A stretch of 39,685 bases of DNA from DATAEU01 sp046724395 (GTDB lineage: Bacteria > Actinomycetota > UBA4738 > HRBIN12): NCBI GenBank assembly GCA_046724395.1, contig JBKOWM010000139.1:1-39685 (forward strand), read 5' to 3'. Positions 16,773-25,152 of the stretch are shown here, one piece after another (within the stretch, counting starts at the first letter, position 1; every line of letters begins with the position of its first letter). The position numbers and the translations under genes were made by a program. The notes under the pieces were generated by a model, which was not told the DNA's origin, ran no database searches, and saw only the letters and a list, made by a program, of their open reading frames with translations.

Positions 16773-17272
16773 CGGGCAGCGGCCGCTCGCCGCAGCACCG
16801 CCTGGTTCAGGTGGCAAATGGCGACCGCGACGGCATCGGCCGCGTCGGCTTGCGACGGGACGCCGTCAACCTTCATCGCGCGCATCAAGGCGCGCCGCAC
16901 CTGCTCCTTGTCCGCGTTGCCGCTGCCCGTCGTGGCCATCTTGACCTCTAAGGGGGCGTACTCTTCGACGGCGATGCCGGCTTCGGCGGCGGCGAGCACG
17001 ATGACGCCGGTCGCTCGCGCCACCGACAGGGCGCTCGTTCGGTTGCGCCCCCACATGACGCGCTCAATGGCGACGGCGGCCGGACGATGCTCGACGATCG
17101 CGGCGCGAACGCGGTCGCAAACGCCTCGAAGGCGCTGCGGCTCCGCCATCCCCGCGGGCGTCCGCACGGTGTCGGACCAGACGACCGCGCGCCGCGGCCG
17201 GCGTTCCACGACCAGCGCCAGCCCCACGGACGCGACTCCGGGATCGACGCCCAGCACGCTCGACTCGAACAC
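16769..17272 (-). CDS. ruvC: Holliday junction resolvase RuvC
   Basis: 167 residues. RNase H-fold nuclease with catalytic acids in VLGVDPG, AIERVMWG and the C-terminal SQADAADAVAVA. GTG at 17272 puts five residues before VLGVDPG, as is normal in the family. It has no clear Shine-Dalgarno; GTG at 17311 (13 residues longer) is an alternative. Overlaps ruvA by 4 nt. Confidence 0.93.
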   Translation of the reverse strand: MFESSVLGVDPGVASVGLALVVERRPRRAVVWSDTVRTPAGMAEPQRLRGVCDRVRAAIVEHRPAAVAIERVMWGRNRTSALSVARATGVIVLAAAEAGIAVEEYAPLEVKMATTGSGNADKEQVRRALMRAMKVDGVPSQADAADAVAVAICHLNQAVLRRAAAAR

Positions 17273-17373
17273 GTGTTCATCGTAGGCAGCGGTAAAGACG
17301 CGGGCAAACACCTTCCGCCCTGGACTGAATCGGCGATCGGCGTTGCTCCCGGCGGCGGCCGCGTCACGTGCGG

Positions 17374-18126
17374 CTAGGCCAGCTCCGCCAGAACCGCGTC
17401 GGAGATGTCGAAGTTGGCATAGACGTTCTGGACGTCGTCGAGCTCCTCCAGCGCCTCGATGAGCGCGAGCACGTGTTTGGCCTGCCCGCCCTCGACCGGG
17501 ACGGTCGTCTGCGGAAGCATCGTGAGCTCCGCGGAGAGCATCGGGAGACCCCCGGAGTCCAGCGCGTCGCGGACGCGGGCGAGCGCCGTGGGGTCCGTGC
17601 GGATCTCCCAGGTGCTCCCCTCGTCCGCGAGGTCCTCGGCGCCGGCCTCGAGCGAGACCTCGAGCAACCGGTCCTCGTCGGGCGCCTCGCCCTTCTCGAT
17701 CTGGATGACACCGCTGCGCTGGAACATCCAGGCGGTGCTCCCCGATTCGCCGAGGTTGCCGCCGTTGCGCGTGAACGCGTGGCGAACCTCCTGTGCGGTG
17801 CGGTTCCGGTTGTCGGTCAAGCACTCGACGAACAGCGCGACGCCGCCGGGTCCGTAGCCCTCGTACGCGACCTCCTCGTACCTCGCACCTCCCTCGAGCT
17901 CGCCGGTCCCCCGCTTGATCGCCCGCTCGATGTTGTCGCTCGGAACCGACGCATCGCGGGCCTTCTCGACGGCGGAGGCGAGCGTCATGTTTGCCTCGAG
18001 GTTGCCACCGCCCTCGCGCGCGGCGACCTCGACCGCGCGAAGGAGCTTTGCGAACATGTTGCTGCGCCGGGCGTCCGCGGCGCCCTTCTTTCGCTTGATC
18101 GTGCTCCATTTGGAGTGACCGGACAT
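17374..18126 (-). CDS. yebC: YebC/TACO1-family protein
   Basis: 250 residues starting MSGHSKWSTIKRKKGAADARR, the signature N-terminus, with the conserved YEGYGPGGVALFVECLTDNRNRT-type strand region and three-domain length. Once annotated as a transcriptional regulator, the family is now linked to translation through difficult (for example polyproline) sequences. AAGGTG lies 9 nt before the ATG, and the gene follows pdxT by 6 nt. YebC upstream of ruvC is conserved across many bacteria. Confidence 0.95.
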   Translation of the reverse strand: MSGHSKWSTIKRKKGAADARRSNMFAKLLRAVEVAAREGGGNLEANMTLASAVEKARDASVPSDNIERAIKRGTGELEGGARYEEVAYEGYGPGGVALFVECLTDNRNRTAQEVRHAFTRNGGNLGESGSTAWMFQRSGVIQIEKGEAPDEDRLLEVSLEAGAEDLADEGSTWEIRTDPTALARVRDALDSGGLPMLSAELTMLPQTTVPVEGGQAKHVLALIEALEELDDVQNVYANFDISDAVLAELA

Positions 18127-18132
18127 CGCTGG

Positions 18133-18690
18133 CTACACCTTGTCCAATACGTACCGGTGCAGGGCGCCGTCGCCGACCAGCTCGGGGTGAAACGAGGCCA
18201 CGACGAGCCTTCCCTGCTCGAGCACAACGGGGTGGCCCTCGTGCTCGGCGATGACCTGGACATCCTCCCCGACTCGCCGCACCATGGGTGCGCGGATGAA
18301 GACGGCGCGGACCGGATTGTCGACACCCCGGATGTCGACGTTGGCCTCGAACGACTCGACCTGTCTGCCGTACGCGTTGCGTCGAACTTCGATGTCGACG
18401 AGGCCAAGCAAGGGGTCGCCGCCCTCGATCCGCGACGCCATGACGATCATTCCCGCACATGTTCCGAGCATCGGCATCCCGGCGCGGGCGCGGTCGACGA
18501 TCGGGTCGACGAGCCCGGCCGAACGGGCAAGCTTCGAGATCGTCGTCGACTCCCCTCCTGGGATCACGAGAACGTCGACGCGCTGGAGGTCCTCGGCCGT
18601 CCGCACCTCGATCGGAGCGGCGCCGAGATCGCCGAGCACGGCCGCGTGCTCACGGAAGTCGCCCTGAAGCGCAAGGACGCCGGCTTTCAT
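18133..18690 (-). CDS. pdxT: PLP synthase glutaminase subunit PdxT
   Basis: Supplies ammonia from glutamine to PdxS. 185 residues. Starts MKAGVLALQGDFREH and carries oxyanion motif PGGESTTI, nucleophile LGTCAGMI and the C-terminal His-Glu pair ASFHPEL. All catalytic residues are present. ATG at 18690 lies 8 nt after the pdxS stop, so the two are one operon. Confidence 0.96.
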   Translation of the reverse strand: MKAGVLALQGDFREHAAVLGDLGAAPIEVRTAEDLQRVDVLVIPGGESTTISKLARSAGLVDPIVDRARAGMPMLGTCAGMIVMASRIEGGDPLLGLVDIEVRRNAYGRQVESFEANVDIRGVDNPVRAVFIRAPMVRRVGEDVQVIAEHEGHPVVLEQGRLVVASFHPELVGDGALHRYVLDKV

Positions 18691-18698
18691 GCGGCGCC

Positions 18699-19586
18699 CT
18701 ACCAGCCGCGGACCTGGAGGAGGCCCTCCTCGCCGATCTCCCTGATGTCCAGCCCCGGCATCGGCTCGCCGAGCCCGCGCGAGACCTTCGCCAGGACGTC
18801 GGGATCCTGGAAGTGCGTCGTCGCCTCGACGATGGCGCGAGCGCGCGTGGCCGGATCCTCCGACTTGAAGATGCCCGAGCCCACGAACACGCCGTCGACG
18901 CCGAGCTGCATCATGAGCGCCGCGTCGGCGGGTGTGGCGATTCCCCCGGCCGCGAAGTTGACGACCGGGAGCCGGCCCTGCCCGGCAACCATCCGCACGA
19001 GTTCGACGGGCGCGCCGAGGTCTTTGGCCGCGCTCACGAACTGCTCGGCTCGAAGACCTGCCGCGGCCGCAAGCTCCCTCAGGATCGTTCGTTGATGTCG
19101 GACGGCCTCGACGACGTTGCCGGTGCCGGCCTCGCCCTTCGTCCGGATCATGGCGGCACCCTCGGCGATGCGCCGGAGCGCCTCGCCCAGATTGCGAGCG
19201 CCGCAGACGAACGGGACGGTGAAGGCCCATTTGTCGATGTGTTGGTCCTCGTCCGCCGGCGTGAGAACTTCGCTCTCGTCGACGTAATCGACGCCGAGCG
19301 CCTGCAGGATCTGAGCCTCGACGAAATGTCCGATCCGCGCCTTGGCCATCACCGGGATCGAGACGACCTCCATGATCTCCTCGACCTTCGTCGCGTCTGC
19401 CATCCGCGCGACGCCGCCCTCCTTGCGGATGTCGGCGGGGACGCGCTCCAGGGCCATGACGGCTACGGCACCCGCGTCCTCGGCGATCTTGGCCTGCTCG
19501 GCTGTGGTGACGTCCATGATGACGCCGCCCTTGAGCATCTCGGCCAGGCCGGACTTCACGCGGAAGGTACCGGTCTCGCGCTCCAC
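18699..19586 (-). CDS. pdxS: PLP synthase subunit PdxS
   Basis: Makes pyridoxal 5'-phosphate from ribose 5-phosphate, glyceraldehyde 3-phosphate and ammonia. 295 residues. (beta/alpha)8 barrel with GGVIMDV, the catalytic-lysine region MAKARIGHF, FVCGARNLGEALRRI, MIRTKGEAGTGN (second lysine) and GGIATPADAALMMQLG (phosphate site). The GTG start has a near-perfect AAGGAGG 7 nt upstream. First gene of the run through ruvB. Confidence 0.97.
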   Translation of the reverse strand: MERETGTFRVKSGLAEMLKGGVIMDVTTAEQAKIAEDAGAVAVMALERVPADIRKEGGVARMADATKVEEIMEVVSIPVMAKARIGHFVEAQILQALGVDYVDESEVLTPADEDQHIDKWAFTVPFVCGARNLGEALRRIAEGAAMIRTKGEAGTGNVVEAVRHQRTILRELAAAAGLRAEQFVSAAKDLGAPVELVRMVAGQGRLPVVNFAAGGIATPADAALMMQLGVDGVFVGSGIFKSEDPATRARAIVEATTHFQDPDVLAKVSRGLGEPMPGLDIREIGEEGLLQVRGW

Positions 19587-19628
19587 GGTGGTCCTCCTTC
19601 GACCCGTCGACGTTGGTGCGATGACCGC

Positions 19629-19634
19629 AGTCTA
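19629..19634 (-). promoter_or_regulatory. -10 hexamer TAGACT upstream of pdxS
   Basis: TAGACT on the minus strand, 42 nt before the pdxS GTG. A weak -35 candidate (TTCCGG) lies 18 nt upstream. The same hexamer precedes alaS and ppk2. Confidence 0.35.
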
Positions 19635-19707
19635 CCGCCGGAGCTTGTGCACCCGGAACGGCCGAAGCCGCCTGCGCGAGGACCGGCGACGCGCCGGATG
19701 CAGAAGC

Positions 19708-20757
19708 TCAGCGCTCTGCCGCGAGGGCGATGTCCGACGGCAGCAGCTCGACCCATGTTCGCCCGGGCGCGAGCGCGATCTCCGATCCGTCGCGCGCGAC
19801 GAGCCTGGTCACGTCCGCCAGTCTCGGGCGCTCCCACCGTCCGATGACCATCCGTCCGTCCCGCAGCACGTACGCTTTTCCGGACCCCGTCAGCGTCACG
19901 ACCGGCGAGGGGTTCCCGGCGGCATCGAGGATGTGGCCCGGACGGACCTCGACCTCCAGGGCGACGACGTTTGCCGCGGAGACCTGACCCTCGTCGGTCG
20001 TCTCGTGTGGCGTCGTGCCATGCGAGCGCAGCCATGCCGACTCGCGGCGGCTCCACTCCCAGTACACATCGGAGACCGACGAGAACGGGAGATGGGCCAC
20101 CCGGACCCGCTTGCTCTTCGTGGTGAGCTCTTCGTCGTAGGCAAACACGGCGTCGGGAGCGCCGTCGCGCGATTTGGCAGCATTCCACAACGCCTTCGTC
20201 GTCGTGTACAAGTTGTGCGGCGCTGGCCGCGACTCGTCGCGCGAATACGCCTCCGCCGCGACGATGTAGTTCACGTCGACGAGCCCGGCGCGTGCGATGG
20301 AGTCCTTGACCGACGGCACGCCGCCGGCGTATCCGAGCGCGGGCCGGCCGAACTGCACGAGCACGTCCGGATCGGTCATGCGACCGCTGCGGACGGGCCC
20401 CACCAGCGCGGAGTCGGCGCACTGGAAGACGGCGATGAAGCGGGTGTAGCCGCCCTCGACGGGCTCCTCGTACACGATGTCGGCGTCGTTCAGGCCGGTC
20501 TGCGGGCGCGCCTCCGGCGCGTTCTCCACTTTGATCGCGAGTGCCGGTCGCGACGGCACGACGCCGTGCGGCGCCGGCTCACCCGTCAGCGGACACGTGG
20601 GCGGCGGCGCATCGGCAAGACCGACCTTCGTCATCGTTGTCTGGACGAAGGCCGGTGCCTTGTCGGGAAAGACGACGAAGTAGCCGGCGATGAACGACGC
20701 AACGACGGCAATGACGCCGACGGCGGCCGTAGCCTTTCCACGACGCGTGAGAGACAC
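19708..20757 (-). CDS. DUF3048 (YerB-like) membrane-anchored protein
   Basis: 349 residues. One N-terminal membrane anchor (about residues 11-30) and a large external part with the two DUF3048 halves: RPALAIKVENAPEARPQTGLNDADIVYEEPVEGGYTRF-type N-terminal domain with the PVRSGRMTDPD motif, and the C-terminal half with VYWEWSR, VALEVEV, TGSGKAYVLRDGRMVIGRW and GRTWVELLP. No lipobox. Function unknown; the family is common in Firmicutes and Actinomycetota. GTG at 20757 has AGGAGG 7 nt upstream. Own promoter candidate at 20828-20856. Confidence 0.88.
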   Translation of the reverse strand: MSLTRRGKATAAVGVIAVVASFIAGYFVVFPDKAPAFVQTTMTKVGLADAPPPTCPLTGEPAPHGVVPSRPALAIKVENAPEARPQTGLNDADIVYEEPVEGGYTRFIAVFQCADSALVGPVRSGRMTDPDVLVQFGRPALGYAGGVPSVKDSIARAGLVDVNYIVAAEAYSRDESRPAPHNLYTTTKALWNAAKSRDGAPDAVFAYDEELTTKSKRVRVAHLPFSSVSDVYWEWSRRESAWLRSHGTTPHETTDEGQVSAANVVALEVEVRPGHILDAAGNPSPVVTLTGSGKAYVLRDGRMVIGRWERPRLADVTRLVARDGSEIALAPGRTWVELLPSDIALAAER

Positions 20758-20827
20758 GACGAAACCTCCTAGGGGTCGGTCGGTATGTGGGGCCGCGGCG
20801 TGCTACCCGACCACAGCGGGCCACGGG

Positions 20828-20856
20828 ATGCTATCGATCAAACCCGGCATCCTCAA
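20828..20856 (-). promoter_or_regulatory. Sigma-70-type promoter for the DUF3048 gene
   Basis: Minus strand: -35 TTGAGG (20851-20856), 17-nt spacer, -10 TAGCAT (20828-20833). It lies 71 nt upstream of the GTG and is the best complete promoter match seen in the window. Confidence 0.6.
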
Positions 20857-20873
20857 CGAACGAGCGCTGGATT

Positions 20874-20885
20874 GTGACCGGTCAC
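20874..20885. promoter_or_regulatory. 12-bp palindrome GTGACCGGTCAC, possible operator
   Basis: A perfect palindrome 18 nt upstream of the -35 box of the DUF3048 promoter and 10 nt past the htpX stop. The size and position suit a dimeric regulator; could also be chance. Confidence 0.35.
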
Positions 20886-20894
20886 GCGCCGGCG

Positions 20895-21800
20895 TCACAT
20901 CTCCTCGAGACGGCGGATCCGCTCTTGGATCGGCGGATGCGTCGAGAACAGTCGCTCGAGTGTGCTCGTCTGCTCACCGGGAATGCGTGACGGTTGATCG
21001 AGCCACAGATGCGCGGTCGCGTTGTTCGCCGACCGCATCGCATGCGGCGCCGCCGCGATCTTCCGGAGCGCGCTCGCGAGGCCCGGCGGGTACCGGGTGA
21101 GCATGGCACCTTGAGCGTCGGCGAGGAACTCGCGCTGGCGCGACACGGCGAGTTTGATGATCTGCCCGGCGACCGGCGCGAGGATCAGTAAGGCGAACCC
21201 GAGCGCGAAGATCAGGGCCTCCGCTCCCCCGCCGCCGGAGTCGTTACCTCGGCGTCCACGAAGACCGCCCCACCACCAACTGCGCATGAAGAACTCGGAG
21301 ACGAGTACGATCGCGCCGACCAGGGTCGCGACGACGGTCCCGACGAGGATGTCGCGGTCGACGACGTGCGACAGTTCGTGCGCGATGACGCCTTCGAGCT
21401 CGACGCGATTCATCGTCTCGAGCAGCCCACCCGTCACGGCGATGGAGGAGTGCGCGGGATCGCGGCCCGTCGCGAAGGCGTTCGGCGCCTGTTCCGGCAC
21501 GACATACACCCGCGGCTTCGGGATCCCGGCCGCGATCGACAGTCCCTCCACGATGTTGTGCAGCCGCGGTTGGTCGTCCGCGGAGACCTCTCGTGCTCGC
21601 GCGGAGGCGAGGACGATCCGGTCCCCGTAGCGGTACGAGCCGATCGACATCACAGCCGCGATGATCACCGCGATCGCGGCACCGACCGGCCCGCTCGCGA
21701 ACCAATAGCCCAGCGCATACCCGACGGCACCGAGCAGCACGAACGCGCCGACGATCAGTAGAAGCGTCTTACGCTTGTTCGCGGCGATCTGCTCGTACAC
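20895..21800 (-). CDS. htpX: HtpX-family membrane zinc metalloprotease
   Basis: Membrane quality-control protease. 301 residues starting VYEQIAANKRKTLLL, the typical N-terminus, then two membrane segments (about 15-60). The zinc site is HELSHVVDRD with the third ligand Glu in REFLADAQGA, and two more hydrophobic segments lie between (TVVATLVGAIVLVSEFFM and LIFALGFALLILAPVAGQ). The C-terminus FSTHPPIQERIRRLEEM is also typical. The GTG start at 21800 lies 14 nt after the lemA stop; lemA-htpX pairs are common. Confidence 0.95.
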   Translation of the reverse strand: MYEQIAANKRKTLLLIVGAFVLLGAVGYALGYWFASGPVGAAIAVIIAAVMSIGSYRYGDRIVLASARAREVSADDQPRLHNIVEGLSIAAGIPKPRVYVVPEQAPNAFATGRDPAHSSIAVTGGLLETMNRVELEGVIAHELSHVVDRDILVGTVVATLVGAIVLVSEFFMRSWWWGGLRGRRGNDSGGGGAEALIFALGFALLILAPVAGQIIKLAVSRQREFLADAQGAMLTRYPPGLASALRKIAAAPHAMRSANNATAHLWLDQPSRIPGEQTSTLERLFSTHPPIQERIRRLEEM

Positions 21801-21814
21801 GAGGCCAGCGACGC

Positions 21815-22366
21815 CTACGACAGATCGAGCTGCACGGGGCGGCGGACTGGGTCCTCGATGTCGAAGAACTCGCGCGGCTCGAATCCGAACACTGAGGCGA
21901 TGAGATTTGAAGGGAAGGACTGGATGAGCGTGTTCAGTCGCATAACCTGGTCGTTGTAGAACTGCCGCGCGTAGGCGATTCTCGACTCGGTGGCCGTCAA
22001 TTCCTCCTGCAGCCCAAGAAAGTTCTGGTTGGCTCTGAGCTCGGGGTACGCCTCGGCGACGGCGAGCAGTTGGCGAAGACCGCGCGTCACCTGATTCTCC
22101 GCCTGCGCCTGGTCCCCGACGGTGTCGGCCGCCATCCCACGCGTGCGCGCCTCCGCAACGTCCTCGAAGACCGCACGTTCGTGCGCGGCGTACCCCTTGA
22201 CCGATTCGACGAGGTTCGGGATCAGGTCGTAGCGGCGGCGGAGCTGGACGTCGATCTGGGACCAACCGTTGTCGACCCGGTTCCGCAACGAGACGAGCCG
22301 GTTGAACACAAGGACGCCGACCAGGAGCAGGACGACGACGACCCCGAGGACGATCCAGACGGCCAT
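21815..22366 (-). CDS. lemA: LemA-family protein
   Basis: 183 residues. N-terminal membrane helix (IVLGVVVVLLLVGVLVF), then the LemA helical domain with NRLVSLRNRVDNGWSQIDVQ-type start, RRYDLIPNLVESVKGYAAHE, AYPELRANQNFLGLQEEL and ESRIAYARQFYNDQVMRLN. Ends PREFFDIED. Function unclear; often paired with htpX, as here. The start lies 5 nt after the glycosyltransferase stop. Confidence 0.94.
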   Translation of the reverse strand: MAVWIVLGVVVVLLLVGVLVFNRLVSLRNRVDNGWSQIDVQLRRRYDLIPNLVESVKGYAAHERAVFEDVAEARTRGMAADTVGDQAQAENQVTRGLRQLLAVAEAYPELRANQNFLGLQEELTATESRIAYARQFYNDQVMRLNTLIQSFPSNLIASVFGFEPREFFDIEDPVRRPVQLDLS

Positions 22367-22371
22367 CGGAT

Positions 22372-23496
22372 CTATCGTACCGGCGGCCGTTCCGCGCGAG
22401 CCTGCCGCGCGCCGCCGACAACGGTACGGTAGACCTCTCCGACCTCGTCGGCGACGACCGACCAGTCGTAATGGCGAGCGCGCTCCTCGCCCGCGCTCGA
22501 CAGTCGCCGAGCCAGCTCCGAGTCGTCGAGCAGGCGTCCGACGGCCGCGGCAACGGCCTCTGGGTCCCCCGGCGGGACGAGGATCCCGGTCTTGCCGTCG
22601 TCGATTACCTCGTCGTAGCCCGGGATGCGGCTCGCGACGACCGGCAGGTGCGCGGCCATCGCCTCGAGCAGGACGACGCCGAAGCTCTCCCCCCCGAGGG
22701 ACGGTGCGACGAACACGTCGCATGATCGGTGGATCGGCGCGAGCTCCGTGTTCGAGACCGCACCGAGCAGCCGGACCCGGTGACGAACGGCCGGCGGGAG
22801 CTCCTCGGTCGCGCGCGCGTCGCCGGCTCCGACAACGATCAGCCGCAGGTCGTCGTATGACGGCGCGAGCTCTCCGAACGCCCGTACCGCAACGCGGAAT
22901 CCCTTGCGCGGCTGCAATCGACCGACGAACAGAAGCTTTCGCCCGGCGCCGAGGTTGGCGGGCGGCGCGCTGGCGAAGACGGTCACGTCGATGCCGTTGG
23001 GAATGATCCGGTACTCACCGGGGATCCGCGTCCGTGCGAACCCGGCGGCGCGCTGGGAGACCGCGATCCGGACGTCGATGCGTTTGGCGATCCGTCGTAG
23101 CAGCGGCGCGCTCGCGTCGAACAGCCACGAGCGGTCGGCCGCGGCGTGGAACGTCGCGACGACGGGCGCGTCGGATGCGAGCACCGCCCACATCGAGGTG
23201 CTCGGCGCGAACGGTTCGTGGACGTGGACAACGTCCGCGGCGAATGCCCGGAGGGCAGACCGCACGCGGCCCGCGTGCCAAGGTCGAGGGTCGATCGGTG
23301 CCCGCGCGCCGTTGTACGAAATCGCGATCGGCGAGCCGATCACTTGCACACCGGGGTCCCGAACGGCTCGGGACGACGGCGTCAGGACGAGGACGTCGTG
23401 GCCGAGCGTCCGCAACCGGCCGGCAAGCTCGCGGACGTGAACCTGGGCGCCGCCCGGCGCCGACCAATCGTAAGGACAGACCAGCGCGATTCTCAT
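22372..23496 (-). CDS. PimA-like GT4 glycosyltransferase
   Basis: 374 residues of GT-B fold. N-terminal CPYDWSAPGGAQVHVRELA matches the acceptor/donor loop of PimA (phosphatidylinositol mannosyltransferase). C-terminal half has LLFVGRLQPRKGF, and the GT4 EX7E motif ESFGVVLLE. In mycobacteria pimA sits in the same place (thrS-HIT-pgsA-acyltransferase-pimA), supporting the name, but PI specificity is not proven and the neighbouring PgsA-like protein is degenerate. ATG overlaps the acyltransferase stop by 4 nt (ATGA). Confidence 0.88.
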   Translation of the reverse strand: MRIALVCPYDWSAPGGAQVHVRELAGRLRTLGHDVLVLTPSSRAVRDPGVQVIGSPIAISYNGARAPIDPRPWHAGRVRSALRAFAADVVHVHEPFAPSTSMWAVLASDAPVVATFHAAADRSWLFDASAPLLRRIAKRIDVRIAVSQRAAGFARTRIPGEYRIIPNGIDVTVFASAPPANLGAGRKLLFVGRLQPRKGFRVAVRAFGELAPSYDDLRLIVVGAGDARATEELPPAVRHRVRLLGAVSNTELAPIHRSCDVFVAPSLGGESFGVVLLEAMAAHLPVVASRIPGYDEVIDDGKTGILVPPGDPEAVAAAVGRLLDDSELARRLSSAGEERARHYDWSVVADEVGEVYRTVVGGARQARAERPPVR

Positions 23497-24410
23497 AATG
23501 GGGGGCTACCGCTCGCGCCTTCGCGCTCGCGCGGCGGCCAGCCCGGCTGGAACAGATGCCAGTCGGCGGGGGCCGCGGAGATCGCGTGCTCGAAATGTCG
23601 TGCGAGCGCGGCGGACATCGTGCTCACGTCGGTGCGCCGGTCGCCCGTCGCCTCGAACGTCAGCGGTGCGGAGATCTCGATGTGCCATCCGCGCGGGCGC
23701 GTGTACAACACGCACGGAACGAGCGGCGCACCGGTCGACAGCGACAGCAGCGAGGGCCCCGCCGGGATCCGGCGGCGCGCGCCGAACATCTCGACCTCGA
23801 TTCCGCTCCCGGACAGGTCCCGGTCGGCGACAAGCGCAACCAGCCAGTTCTCGGCGAGAAGAGTGCCGAGCTCACGGCCGGTTCGCCCCTGCTCGAGCGG
23901 CACGACGCGCATACCCAGCTCCTCACGATGCCGCACGAAGAGCTCGAACAGGCGCGGCGGACGGAGCACCTCGGCCACAGCGGCTATCCGGTAGCCGCGC
24001 GCCGACAGCCAGCGTCCCGCGACGTCCCAGTTGCCCATGTGCGGGAGCGCACACACGACACCCGCGCCGCCCTCGAGGGCCGCGTCCACGTGCTCGAGCC
24101 CGGCCGCCGTCGTCCGCCCAAGCAGCTCCTCGATCGGAATCTCCGGGACGCGGAACGTGTCGTACCAGTACCTGGCGTACAGCGCGAACGCCTCGCGCGC
24201 CGCGATGTCGGCGAGCGGAGACTCGGGGTCCACGCCGAGAACTCGGGCCTGGTTGGCCGTTACCGTCGCCCGCACGCCCGGGAGCAGCACGGCGGCGATG
24301 CCGCCAAGCGCGGCGGCGGCCGGCCTGCCGATGCGATCGGGCGTCACTGCGGCGAGCGCGGCGGCCGCGCGATACGACCAGTAGGCGAGCCGCTCTTTCG
24401 GGGTTTCTAC
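23493..24410 (-). CDS. LpxL/PatA-type lysophospholipid acyltransferase, probable GTA start
   Basis: 305 residues when read from ETPKERLAYWSYRAA, the expected N-terminus. Catalytic HX4D motif HMGNWD (about residues 124-129), later substrate loops VADRDLSGSG and the family region GTRRRIPAGPSLLS-like (GARRRIPAGPSLLSL). In mycobacteria the homologue at this position (PatA) acylates PIM1. Oddity: AAGGAGG lies 7 nt before codon GTA at 24410, and no ATG, GTG or TTG is in frame there. The GTA overlaps the upstream TAG as GTAG, imitating the other GTGA couplings. The first canonical in-frame GTG is at 24347 and would cut 21 family-like residues. Confidence 0.85.
   Translation of the reverse strand, partial: VETPKERLAYWSYRAAAALAAVTPDRIGRPAAAALGGIAAVLLPGVRATVTANQARVLGVDPESPLADIAAREAFALYARYWYDTFRVPEIPIEELLGRTTAAGLEHVDAALEGGAGVVCALPHMGNWDVAGRWLSARGYRIAAVAEVLRPPRLFELFVRHREELGMRVVPLEQGRTGRELGTLLAENWLVALVADRDLSGSGIEVEMFGARRRIPAGPSLLSLSTGAPLVPCVLYTRPRGWHIEISAPLTFEATGDRRTDVSTMSAALARHFEHAISAAPADWHLFQPGWPPREREGASGSPPL
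23509..23532. repeat. Short mirror repeat, second copy
   Basis: One-base variant of the element at 10081-10104, here inside the C-terminal codons of the acyltransferase gene. Confidence 0.3.
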
Positions 24411-24958
24411 GCGCGTTCCTCCTTCGCCACCTGGCTCGCGCGGACCGAAGCGGCGAGCAGCGCGAACACCGCGAGCACCCAGAGCAGACCCTCCGGGAGG
24501 TCGAGGAGGAGCGCGACGACGATGAGCCCGTACCGAATGCCGCGGGTGATCATGCTCTCCTCGACTCTGTAGTCGAGCGAGTTGCCGCGCGCGCGCACGT
24601 AGCTCCCCAAGAAGCTCGCGCAAAGGGCAACGAGCGCGGCGGTCGCGGCAGTGGGTCGGTCGATTCGCTCGATCCAAACGATGGACCCGAGCACGACGCC
24701 ATCGAACAGTCGGTCGACGAACGAGTCGAGCGTTCGTTCGCGCAGGAGACGGCCGCCGTGCGCCAGGACTCCGCCGACGAGGAGCCCGGCCGACGCGACG
24801 GCCGCGAGCGCCCCGGCGAGCGCCATCCGGCGATCGATGATCGCCGCGGCGGCCGCGACGGACGTGACGGCCGCCATGATCGAGGAGGCGAGCGCAGTGC
24901 CGCGTCGTCGGATTCGCGTGTGCGTGCTCACCGCGGCCACGGCGCGCGAGCCTACCAT
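24407..24958 (-). CDS. CDP-alcohol phosphatidyltransferase-like membrane protein with degenerate motif
   Basis: 183 residues, about five to six membrane segments. The end of the family motif is kept (LDSFVDRLFDG with Asp78, Asp82, Asp86), as is the downstream FLGSYVRARGNSLDY. The first half of the CDP-alcohol motif, DGxxAR, is lost: the aligned residues read HGGRLL (His67 for Asp), and the motif is several residues shorter. It occupies the position of the phosphatidylinositol-phosphate synthase gene in mycobacteria. It may be inactive or changed in function. The start is uncertain (ATG at 24958 chosen; no clear Shine-Dalgarno). TAG overlaps the next gene. Confidence 0.7.
   Translation of the reverse strand: MVGSRAVAAVSTHTRIRRRGTALASSIMAAVTSVAAAAAIIDRRMALAGALAAVASAGLLVGGVLAHGGRLLRERTLDSFVDRLFDGVVLGSIVWIERIDRPTAATAALVALCASFLGSYVRARGNSLDYRVEESMITRGIRYGLIVVALLLDLPEGLLWVLAVFALLAASVRASQVAKEERA
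24418..24424 (-). promoter_or_regulatory. Shine-Dalgarno AAGGAGG deciding the acyltransferase start
   Basis: Minus-strand AAGGAGG, 7 nt before GTA at 24410. It is one of the strongest ribosome-binding sites in the window, so initiation is expected at or near 24410 although no canonical start codon is there. Confidence 0.7.
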
Positions 24959-25047
24959 CGACCCTGGTAGCGAGGCCGGCGCCCCGTTGCTGTCCGCACC
25001 AGGTCCCGGCGACGGATCGGAGCGCCTGGCGCCGGGAGACTCGACGA

Positions 25048-25053
25048 TAGAAT
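25048..25053 (+). promoter_or_regulatory. -10 hexamer TAGAAT for the EF-G-like gene
   Basis: TAGAAT, 99 nt upstream of the EF-G-like ATG in the 194-nt divergent gap. No clear -35 box. Confidence 0.35.
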
Positions 25054-25152
25054 GCCGAGCTCGCCACCGGGCGGCCGAGCGCGCGCCGACGCCCGTCGGT
25101 AGAGGGAACCGCGAAAGCGAACGCCGGGCGAACATCGAGCGAACGGAGGGGC

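Noticed and set aside
19683..19697. CCGGCG/CGCCGG hairpin as terminator
   Set aside because: Six-bp stem, no T-run, and it is ordinary in GC-rich sequence.
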